From Gammaproteobacteria bacterium (GTDB lineage Bacteria; Pseudomonadota; Gammaproteobacteria; Steroidobacterales; Steroidobacteraceae): a stretch of DNA of 6,332 nucleotides. Under the pieces are notes generated by a model, which worked only from the letters and a program-made list of their open reading frames with translations, made no database searches and was not told where the DNA came from. Shown piece by piece: positions 1 to 4,962 of this stretch. Within the stretch, counting starts at the first letter, position 1. Every line of letters starts with the position of its first letter. Location of the stretch: contig JASHUC010000079.1 of assembly GCA_030040235.1 (NCBI GenBank), forward strand, positions 1 through 6,332, read 5' to 3'. The position numbers and the translations under genes are program-made.

Positions 1-125
1 TCGGGCGGGGTCGAGGCGCGCCGGCGCAAGCCGTGCATCAGGGCCGTGAACAGCAGGGCGTGAATGGCCACCACGGCCGCGAGAGCGGCTCCACGGCGCA
101 GGATCGAAGCTCTGATCCGTCCCAA
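1..125 (-). CDS. N-terminus of a membrane-anchored, TonB-like protein (partial)
   Basis: Only the first 41 codons are present; the gene runs off the left edge. The peptide has a basic start (R3, R5, R10, R11), one hydrophobic segment at about residues 12-31 containing ALAAVVAIHALLFTALMHG, and then Arg-rich and Pro-containing sequence (LRRRASTPP). That architecture, a short basic cytoplasmic tail, one signal anchor with an internal His, then a proline-bearing periplasmic stretch, is what TonB-family energy transducers show, so a TonB-like role is inferred, not proven. I chose the TTG at 125 because GAGGGAG (139-133) lies 7 bases upstream; the in-frame GTG at 131 is possible but sits only one base after that site. 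It lies downstream of the SDR gene on the same strand, about 78 bases beyond its stop, so the two may be cotranscribed. Any other bitopic membrane protein remains possible. Confidence 0.5.
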   Translation of the reverse strand, partial: MGRIRASILRRGAALAAVVAIHALLFTALMHGLRRRASTPP

Positions 126-127
126 GG

Positions 128-154
128 CCACTCTCCCTCGTTTGAGGAGAGTGG
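128..154 (-). promoter_or_regulatory. Hairpin over the ribosome-binding site of the TonB-like gene
   Basis: CCACTCTCC (128-136) and GGAGAGTGG (146-154) are perfect 9-base inverted repeats around a 9-base loop, which can pair two bases further (138-139 with 144-145). In minus-strand RNA the 3' arm contains most of the GAGGGAG site and the alternative GTG start, so folding would hide the ribosome-binding region. No T-run follows on the minus strand, which argues against a simple terminator for the upstream SDR gene, though read-through attenuation cannot be excluded. Confidence 0.55.
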
Positions 155-189
155 ACCGGTCCTAGGCGTCAGGGTTCACTCGTGCGGCC

Positions 190-215
190 GGCCTCAGTCG
201 GCCTCAGTCGGCCTC
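190..215. repeat. 10-base tandem repeat across the SDR stop codon
   Basis: The unit GGCCTCAGTC occurs twice in full (190-199, 200-209), followed by six bases of a third copy (210-215). The SDR stop codon (204-206) is in the second copy, and the first copy carries the same triplet again. It looks like a small slippage duplication that leaves the encoded protein unchanged. Confidence 0.8.
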
Positions 216-1034
216 GCCGAGGCCCCAGCCGCCGTCGATCACGATCTGCTGGCCGGTGAGGTAGCCCGAGGCGGGCGAGGCGAGGAACAGCGCGAGCCCC
301 TTGATGTCCTGCGGAAAGCCGACGCGGTGCATGGGGACGTGCTTGGAGACGATTTCCTGCACGGCGGGATTCTTCGCGTGTCCGCCGCCGATGTTGGTGA
401 TGAAGAATCCGGGTGCAATCGCGTTGACCGTGATGTTGTAGGCGGCGAGCTCGAGGGCGATGTTCTCCATGAGATGCGCTGCGCCCGCCTTCGCGGCCAT
501 GTAGGCGGCCCCGATCACCCCTTCGCATTTGATGGCTGCGAGAGAGGTGGTCACGATGATTCGACCGCTCCGGCGCGGCTTCATGTGACGCGCGGCGGCT
601 CTGCAGGTTGCGAACACGCCGTTGAGGTTGATATCGATGACGCGATTCCAGCGCTCGTCGGTGTAGTTCTCGAGCGCGCCCTCGGCGACCCGCGGGCGCT
701 GCGCGCCGACCCAGCCGCTGACGAAACCCGGGCCCGAATCGATCCCGGCGTTCGCGAACACCACATCGAGCCGGCCATGCGCGTCCACGGCATCCTCGAA
801 TGCCGCATCGAGGGCCGCATGATCCCGCACATCGACGACTGCGCCGCGCACCTCCCAGCCCGCCTTGCGAAGGCGCTCGGTTTCCTCGGCCACGCGCTCG
901 GCGTGCACGTCGAGGAGGGTGACCCGGGCCCCGTTCTCGGCCAGTGCCTCGCCATACCCGAGCCCGAGCCCGCTTGCGCCGCCCGTGACGATGACACCGT
1001 AGCCCTCCACTTTGAACAGATCTGCAATCTTCAT
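204..1034 (-). CDS. Short-chain dehydrogenase/reductase (SDR) family oxidoreductase
   Basis: A 276-residue classical SDR, a cytoplasmic NAD(P)-dependent oxidoreductase on a Rossmann fold. Visible motifs in order: the cofactor loop TGGASGLG (residues 17-24), an acidic residue at the end of strand beta-2 (D42 in LLDVH) that favours NAD(H) over NADP(H), DV at 68-69, NAG at 95-97, the catalytic Asn N136 (INLNG), Ser S164, and the Tyr-Lys pair Y178-x3-K182. A segment at about 102-126 is longer than the usual SDR loop and probably belongs to the substrate pocket. The C-terminus has the usual GQQIVIDGGWG ending. The ATG at 1034 gives the normal family start just before the first beta strand, and GGAG lies a short distance upstream; longer versions would add Arg-rich sequence unlike any SDR. 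The substrate cannot be read from the sequence. It is transcribed divergently from the exported protein gene at 1127 and is followed by the TonB-like gene. Confidence 0.93.
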   Translation of the reverse strand: MKIADLFKVEGYGVIVTGGASGLGLGYGEALAENGARVTLLDVHAERVAEETERLRKAGWEVRGAVVDVRDHAALDAAFEDAVDAHGRLDVVFANAGIDSGPGFVSGWVGAQRPRVAEGALENYTDERWNRVIDINLNGVFATCRAAARHMKPRRSGRIIVTTSLAAIKCEGVIGAAYMAAKAGAAHLMENIALELAAYNITVNAIAPGFFITNIGGGHAKNPAVQEIVSKHVPMHRVGFPQDIKGLALFLASPASGYLTGQQIVIDGGWGLGEAD

Positions 1035-1069
1035 CGTGCTCGCTCCGCTGCCGGCTGCTCGAGCTCGGC

Positions 1070-1098
1070 ATCTTACTCCCGCGCTCGCGCAGGTCGAG
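1070..1098 (-). promoter_or_regulatory. Possible sigma-70-type promoter for the SDR gene
   Basis: On the minus strand TAAGAT (1075-1070) matches the -10 consensus at four to five positions, and CTCGAC (1098-1093) sits 17 bases further upstream as a weak -35. The start of transcription would fall roughly 30 bases before the SDR ATG. The -35 is poor, so this is tentative. Confidence 0.35.
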
Positions 1099-1114
1099 CG
1101 CAGCGCATGTGGCG

Positions 1115-1120
1115 TATGAT
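1115..1120 (+). promoter_or_regulatory. -10 element TATGAT placed for a leaderless transcript
   Basis: TATGAT differs from TATAAT at one position and ends 6 bases before the ATG at 1127, so transcription would be expected to start on or next to the start codon. The region shows no Shine-Dalgarno sequence before that ATG, which fits leaderless translation. The -35 at the matching distance (about 1092-1097) is weak. Confidence 0.5.
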
Positions 1121-1126
1121 TACCCC

Positions 1127-2071
1127 ATGCGCACACCGAGCGCCCGTTGGCGCCGCCACCTTGCGCGGGTGGCCTTTTTTTTCGTGCTCGCTCCGGCACT
1201 CGCCCTCACGGCGTTCGCGGGCCAGATCTCATCGCCACCGGTAGCGACGCTTTCCCCGGATCAGCGCCCGACGCTCGTGATCGTGGATTCCCCGGCAGAG
1301 CTGATGATCATGCACCATGCGCATCCGCTCCCGCCGGCCAAGGCCGAGGAGCTGGCGCTGAAGCTGGGACTGTTCGCTGCGGGGCCCATCATCCGGCGCT
1401 ATGCGCTCGAGGGCACCGAGCCGCTGCCGCGTGCCTGGCGCTCCGGGGAGCTGGACCGCGGATTTGCCGCAGCGCTCGCCGGCGCGCTCGACCGTACGGA
1501 ATCGAACTGGCCGTGGCGCGCGTTGCGCATCGCGGGCTCGCAGACCGAGGCGAACGATGTGCTCGCCGAGCTGACCGGGCAGGACGTGGTTCTCGTGACC
1601 TTCCACTACGTACTCGACGATCAGCTGCGCACGGTGCAGCTCGAGGCCCGAGCGCGGGTGAAGTTCCTGCGTGATGCCGGTACGCCGCGCGAGTCGCGCA
1701 CGCAGTTCACGATCGAGCACCTTTCGCGGCTGCTCGATGCCGATTGGGGACACCCGAAGAAGTACGCGGCCGAGTTCCGCTCCGGCGGCGCGCTCGATCA
1801 GATGGTCGACGGCGCGGCGCTCGATCTAAGCCGCGCGCTTGCGGTGACCGTCGCGCGGGTCACCACCGCAGCGCCGGATCTGCGCGTGGCCGGACCCCAC
1901 TTCGCCGATCTGCTCGCGAAGCCGAAATGTCCGCAGTGCCGGCCGAGCGACCCGGTCCTGCACGAGGAGCCCGGAAGGGTGTGGGTTGCCCCCTCGAGAC
2001 TCGCCGGCACGGTGCTCTCGCTGCCGGTGGAGACGGGCGGTCAGATCGCAAGCGAGGGTACGCACGGTTAG
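1127..2071 (+). CDS. Exported protein of unknown function with a C-terminal CPQC motif
   Basis: A 314-residue protein I do not recognise. The N-terminus is a signal peptide: basic region with R7, R9, R10 and R14, hydrophobic core at about 15-30, and a cleavage site AFA|GQ after residue 31, so the protein is probably periplasmic. There is an RR pair but no full twin-arginine consensus, and no lipobox. The mature part is mixed alpha/beta in character, with a His cluster (MHHAH) and a Trp pair (NWPW). Its only two cysteines form C268-P-Q-C271 near the end, a spacing used for disulfide redox or metal binding. The ATG at 1127 is preferred to the in-frame GTG at 1109 because it gives a clean signal peptide and lies 6 bases after a good -10 box. 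The stop codon overlaps that of the isomerase gene on the other strand. No partner gene tells its role. Confidence 0.85.
   Translation: MRTPSARWRRHLARVAFFFVLAPALALTAFAGQISSPPVATLSPDQRPTLVIVDSPAELMIMHHAHPLPPAKAEELALKLGLFAAGPIIRRYALEGTEPLPRAWRSGELDRGFAAALAGALDRTESNWPWRALRIAGSQTEANDVLAELTGQDVVLVTFHYVLDDQLRTVQLEARARVKFLRDAGTPRESRTQFTIEHLSRLLDADWGHPKKYAAEFRSGGALDQMVDGAALDLSRALAVTVARVTTAAPDLRVAGPHFADLLAKPKCPQCRPSDPVLHEEPGRVWVAPSRLAGTVLSLPVETGGQIASEGTHG
1155..1182 (+). terminator. Terminator-like hairpin with T8 inside the start of the coding region
   Basis: GCCACC (1155-1160) pairs with GGTGGC (1168-1173) around a 7-base loop, followed by C and eight T (1175-1182). This has the layout of an intrinsic terminator, but it lies in codons 10-19 of the exported protein, with the T-run encoding three Phe of the signal peptide. 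It could attenuate transcription or simply be a by-product of Phe codons; the stem of six pairs is short. Confidence 0.4.
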
Positions 2072-2832
2072 CGAGCGCGCAGCCACCCGAGTGTGTCTGC
2101 CGTTCGCTCGCTCGAGGGGTGGTACTCGGCGCCGAGCCAACCCTCGTAGCCGCTGCGCTCGATCGCGGCGAAAACCCGCTCGAAAGGCACCTTCCCCGTT
2201 CCCGGCTCGTGTCGTCCCGGGCAGTCGGCGAACTGCACGTGAGCGACCTGCGGCTGCACGGCCGCGAAGGCCACATCGGGCTCGAGACCGAGCCGCGCCG
2301 CGTGATACACGTCGAACTGCAGGCCGACGCGCCGGTCGCACGCCTCGAGCACGCGCATCGCCAGCTCAAAATTCGGCACGCAGTAGCCGGGAACGTCGAG
2401 CGGATTGACCGCCTCGAGCAGCGCTCGAGCTCCCACGCGCGCGAAGACCTCGGCCGCGATCGACAGGTGCTCGGCGAGCTGCTGCAAGCACTCCTCTCGC
2501 TCGTGAGGCTCGGCGCGCCCGGCGAGCACGTTGATGTTCGGGGTGGAAAGCGCCTGCGCGTATTCCGCCGCGCGCTCGAGGGCCGCCGGAAAGATCGACC
2601 GGTGCTCGCTCCGGCATGCCATGCCCGGTGACCGGTCCGGTCCCATCGGCGCATTGATGAGGATGACCGGCAAGCCGGCCTCGGCGGCGGCACGGGCGAG
2701 CTCGGAGGCGGGAAACTCGTATGGAATCTGGATCTCCGCGGCGCGGAATCCCGCCGCGCGCGCTGCGGCAAAGCGCGCGAGGAGCGGCAGCTCGCGAAAC
2801 ATCACGCTGAGGTTGGCTGAGAACTTGAGCAC
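2068..2832 (-). CDS. Hydroxypyruvate isomerase family protein (Hyi/OtnI type)
   Basis: A 254-residue TIM-barrel sugar-acid isomerase. The family interconverts hydroxypyruvate and tartronate semialdehyde (Hyi), or 2-oxo-tetronates (OtnI), using a divalent metal in the cytoplasm. The N-terminus LKFSANLSVMF matches the E. coli Hyi start, and the length is close to its usual 258-260. Family metal-ligand positions are all occupied: E140 (LEAVNPLDVPGY), D174 with H177 (QFDVYH), Q200 (VQFAD) and E236 (GAEYHP); the EPGTG motif is at 209-213. The start is GTG at 2832, set by alignment with Hyi; no convincing ribosome-binding site precedes it, and longer versions add unrelated sequence. No glyoxylate carboligase, tartronate semialdehyde reductase or kinase gene is in view, so the actual substrate is open. 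It converges on the exported protein gene with a 4-base overlap of the stop codons. Confidence 0.9.
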   Translation of the reverse strand: MLKFSANLSVMFRELPLLARFAAARAAGFRAAEIQIPYEFPASELARAAAEAGLPVILINAPMGPDRSPGMACRSEHRSIFPAALERAAEYAQALSTPNINVLAGRAEPHEREECLQQLAEHLSIAAEVFARVGARALLEAVNPLDVPGYCVPNFELAMRVLEACDRRVGLQFDVYHAARLGLEPDVAFAAVQPQVAHVQFADCPGRHEPGTGKVPFERVFAAIERSGYEGWLGAEYHPSSERTADTLGWLRAR

Positions 2833-2920
2833 GGCGATTGGCGGCAGAAGCGTACCACGCCCCCCCGGCTGCAAGCGGCGCTCGCCCCGCGGGTGGCAGC
2901 TGGGGCCCAGCGAAAAACAT

Positions 2921-2950
2921 GGAACCAGCCGACTTGAAGGCAATTCTAAT
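2921..2950 (+). promoter_or_regulatory. RpoE/AlgU-like extracytoplasmic-function promoter
   Basis: GGAACC (2921-2926) and TCTAA (2945-2949) fit the -35 and -10 of RpoE/AlgU-class promoters (family consensus GAACTT, 16-17 bases, TCTGA or close). Counted as in that consensus, GAACCA (2922-2927) is followed by exactly 17 bases and then TCTAA. An A-rich stretch (2912-2918) lies just upstream, as is common for these promoters. Transcription would begin near 2956 and leave about 70 bases before the membrane protein gene at 3025. Confidence 0.55.
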
Positions 2951-3009
2951 GGGTAGGAGCGCGGCCCCGCGCGTTGATGAAGTTTCGCGTGGATTGCGCG
3001 CCCCGCCGC

Positions 3010-3016
3010 AAAGGAG
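3010..3016 (+). promoter_or_regulatory. Shine-Dalgarno site fixing the start at 3025
   Basis: AAAGGAG is a strong ribosome-binding site 8 bases before the ATG at 3025. It rules in favour of that start over the in-frame upstream ATGs at 2974 and 2977, which have no comparable site. Confidence 0.85.
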
Positions 3017-3024
3017 CTTTGTCA

Positions 3025-3717
3025 ATGAACACCACGTACATTGAGAGTCGGTCCACCGAAGCTGCTGCTTACGGTGGCTTGGTCGATGCGATTGGCGGCA
3101 TTGCGACAGCAGTGCTTGCCATCATCGCCCTCTCGGGGTTTGCCCGCGAGGTGCTCGCCGGAGCCGCAACCATCGTGTTCGGCGCCGCGCTGCTCGTCCA
3201 AGCGGGGACCATTCTGTCCGAATATGCGAGCGTGGTCTTTCCGACCGGGGCGAGCGCAGCCTCGATCGGGATGGATGCTCTGAGCGGCGACGGAATCTCG
3301 GCAATGTTCTTGGTGGGAGCTGCCGGAGTGGTGCTCGGGGTTCTGGCTCTGCTCGGGATCGCCGCGCCGGTACTGACGGCCGTGGCGATCATCGCGTTCG
3401 GAGCCGCCCTCATGCTGAGCGCCGGCTCTGCCCGGCATCTGTATCAGCTGCAAGCCGTGACGAGACGCGGTGCCGTCGCGCCGTTGGGCGGTGAGTTGAT
3501 CGCCGGCCAGATGGCTGCGGGCTCGGGCGGCCTGCAGATGGCGAGTGGGCTTGCGGCGGTCGTGCTCGGCATCCTGGCGGTGTGCGGTGTCTACAGGCCA
3601 GTCCTGACGCTCGTCGCACTGCTGGTGCTCGGGGTTACCGTCATCATGACGGGAAGCACCATGAGCGGCATGCTCTTGGGCTTCATGCGGCCGGCTTCGA
3701 GCCAGACGCTGCCGTGA
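3025..3717 (+). CDS. Small membrane protein of three repeated two-helix units
   Basis: A 230-residue, strongly hydrophobic inner-membrane protein with about six membrane segments and few charges. It is built from three similar units, near residues 24-63, 97-136 and 172-213. Each has a first helix ending in a conserved Gly (G38, G111, G188), a short turn (two of the three contain PVLT), and a second helix with (F/L)G at 52-53, 125-126 and 202-203, closing near AG or TG. The period is about 73-77 residues. The pattern recalls HdeD/DUF308 proteins, which are also repeats of small Gly-rich hairpins, but I cannot assign it to that family. The loop at 64-96 and the one at 137-165 are more polar. 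An RpoE/AlgU-like promoter lies upstream, so a role in envelope stress is plausible. No catalytic motif is visible. Confidence 0.88.
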   Translation: MNTTYIESRSTEAAAYGGLVDAIGGIATAVLAIIALSGFAREVLAGAATIVFGAALLVQAGTILSEYASVVFPTGASAASIGMDALSGDGISAMFLVGAAGVVLGVLALLGIAAPVLTAVAIIAFGAALMLSAGSARHLYQLQAVTRRGAVAPLGGELIAGQMAAGSGGLQMASGLAAVVLGILAVCGVYRPVLTLVALLVLGVTVIMTGSTMSGMLLGFMRPASSQTLP

Positions 3718-3744
3718 GCATGTCCAATTAGACCAGCACGCAGG

Positions 3745-3785
3745 GTCGCCGGACGCCGGGTGGGCACCACCTTGCGTCCGGCGAC
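3745..3785. terminator. Long hairpin between convergent genes, probable two-way terminator
   Basis: GTCGCCGGACGC (3745-3756) and GCGTCCGGCGAC (3774-3785) form a perfect 12-base stem. The loop holds a second small stem, GGTGG (3759-3763) with CCACC (3767-3771). It sits 27 bases after the stop of the membrane protein gene and 9 bases from the stop of the dehydrogenase gene, so it can serve both strands. The plus strand continues with a modest pyrimidine run (3787-3795); the minus side has no T-tract, so termination there may be weak. Confidence 0.7.
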
Positions 3786-3794
3786 GTTCCTCTC

Positions 3795-4940
3795 TCAGTA
3801 TCCGAGCTTCAGGTTCACGACGGAGAGCATCTTCTCGCCGGCGGCGTAACGGCGCAGGTTCTCCCGCGCGATGATCCAGCGGTCGGCCCCCGACCGGTCG
3901 GATCGTGACGAGATGTGCGGAGTCACGATGACGTGCGGCGCGCGCCATAGCGGGTGATCCGGAGGTAGAGGCTCGGGATCGACCACGTCGAGGCCGGCGC
4001 CGCCCAGCCGGTGCTCATCGAGTGCCCGAACCAAGTCGGCCGTCACGACGCTCGCCCCGCGAGCGACGTTGATGAAGATCGCGCCGCGCTTCACGGCCGC
4101 AAAAAACTTCGCATCGAAGAGTCCCGTCGTCTGGGGCGTGAGGGGGGCGGTGTTGACGACCACGTCCGCCTGCTTCGCAAGCCCGAGCAACTCGCTCGGC
4201 TCACCGACGTAGCTCACGAAACCCGGTCCCTCGTGCCCATGCTCGCGCGTTGCAATCACCCTCATGCCGAGCCCGTGGGCCCGCTCGGCGACATCGGTTC
4301 CGATCCCGCCGAGTCCGACCACGAGCATGGTCTTCCCGGCGAGCATGCGCATCGGCGTCGTCGCGCCATCCCGACGGCTCCAGCGGGCGTGCGCCGTATC
4401 GACGGCGAACACATCCAGACCGTGTGCGAGCGCCAGGGCAAGCGCGATGGCGTGCTCGGCGATCGCGGCGGAGTCGATGCCGCGCATGTTGGTGACGAGG
4501 AGGCCGCGGCTGCGCACGGAGGCAAGCGCAACGCAATTCTCGACGCCCGCGGCGAGCGACTGGATCCAGCGCAGCTGCCGGGCATGGTCGATGATCGCTG
4601 GATCGCAGATCTCGGGGTTGAAGCCGATGATCACATCGGCGTCGGAGGCCGCGGCGATGGCTTCGGCGCGGTTGTGCGCCAGGACGAGCTGCGCCTCCGG
4701 TGCGGCGCGAGCGAGCGATTCGCGCTCGCTCGCGGTGCCGGCATTGAAGGCGAGGAGCACGATCTTGCGCGGCGGACGCCAGTCCGCCCGCTCGCGCACG
4801 GGAGCGGGCGCCTCCATGAGCCTCAAGCGGGCAATCACGGCGGCCGCCGAATCGGGTGCATCATCCGCACAGGCAGTCTGCGAGCTCATGGCGTACACGC
4901 CGCCGAGGAGTATCGCTCCCGTCAGGAGCAGCGTGCGCAT
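3795..4940 (-). CDS. D-isomer 2-hydroxyacid dehydrogenase with an N-terminal signal peptide
   Basis: A 381-residue member of the D-2-hydroxyacid dehydrogenase family, which reduces 2-oxo acids such as pyruvate, glyoxylate or hydroxypyruvate with NAD(P)H. All key elements are intact: cofactor loop G209-L-G-G-I-G214, substrate/catalytic Arg R294 (NVARGA), Glu E323 (DPEPL) and His H342 (TPHIS). After strand beta-2 comes TREH (231-234) in place of the usual Asp, so NADPH use is possible. The odd part is the start: residues 2-20 form a hydrophobic signal sequence ending in ACA|DD (cleavage after residue 25), followed by a linker of about 30 residues before the catalytic fold. The usual family length is 310-340, and the excess is this leader. 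The ATG at 4940 lacks a good ribosome-binding site but lies only 22 bases after pbpG, suggesting translation within one operon. The internal ATG for M18 would remove most of the signal peptide, and also has no ribosome-binding site. Confidence 0.9.
   Translation of the reverse strand: MRTLLLTGAILLGGVYAMSSQTACADDAPDSAAAVIARLRLMEAPAPVRERADWRPPRKIVLLAFNAGTASERESLARAAPEAQLVLAHNRAEAIAAASDADVIIGFNPEICDPAIIDHARQLRWIQSLAAGVENCVALASVRSRGLLVTNMRGIDSAAIAEHAIALALALAHGLDVFAVDTAHARWSRRDGATTPMRMLAGKTMLVVGLGGIGTDVAERAHGLGMRVIATREHGHEGPGFVSYVGEPSELLGLAKQADVVVNTAPLTPQTTGLFDAKFFAAVKRGAIFINVARGASVVTADLVRALDEHRLGGAGLDVVDPEPLPPDHPLWRAPHVIVTPHISSRSDRSGADRWIIARENLRRYAAGEKMLSVVNLKLGY
4706..4734. repeat. 12-base perfect inverted repeat inside the dehydrogenase gene
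   Basis: CGCGAGCGAGCG (4706-4717) and CGCTCGCTCGCG (4723-4734) flank a 5-base loop, a very stable hairpin in RNA of either strand. On the minus strand it encodes Ala-Ser-Glu-Arg-Glu-Ser-Leu-Ala-Arg-Ala at about residues 70-79. It may be a by-product of Ala/Arg/Ser codons at high GC. No T-tract adjoins it. Confidence 0.6.
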
Positions 4941-4962
4941 GTGACGGGCCGACCGCAGGCGA

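Noticed and set aside
1127..1219. Twin-arginine export signal in the CPQC protein
   Set aside because: An RR pair is present, but the surrounding residues do not match the S/T-R-R-x-F-L-K consensus, and the hydrophobic core is long as in Sec signals.
33..1244. Long open frame on the plus strand across the SDR gene
   Set aside because: It is antisense to a clear SDR with all motifs. The translation is rich in Arg, His, Gly and Asp with no fold-like pattern, as expected for a high-GC shadow frame.
1860..2771. Long open frame on the minus strand overlapping the isomerase gene in another frame
   Set aside because: It is Arg/Ser/Pro-rich low-complexity translation and shares its strand with the genuine Hyi-family frame, whose conserved motifs decide the matter.
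2860..2866. C7 homopolymer between the divergent genes as a phase-variation tract
   Set aside because: It lies 28 bases or more upstream of the isomerase start, outside any coding frame I accept and away from the promoter elements I can see, and such runs are common at this GC content.
3022..3948. Minus-strand open frame across the membrane protein gene and the end of the dehydrogenase
   Set aside because: It runs antisense to a gene with a strong ribosome-binding site and overlaps the dehydrogenase in the wrong frame; composition is His/Arg/Gln-rich without motifs.
4866..4940. Lipoprotein signal on the 2-hydroxyacid dehydrogenase
   Set aside because: Cys24 is preceded by Gln-Thr-Ala, which lacks the usual Leu/Val/Ile at -3, so cleavage by signal peptidase I after ACA is more likely.
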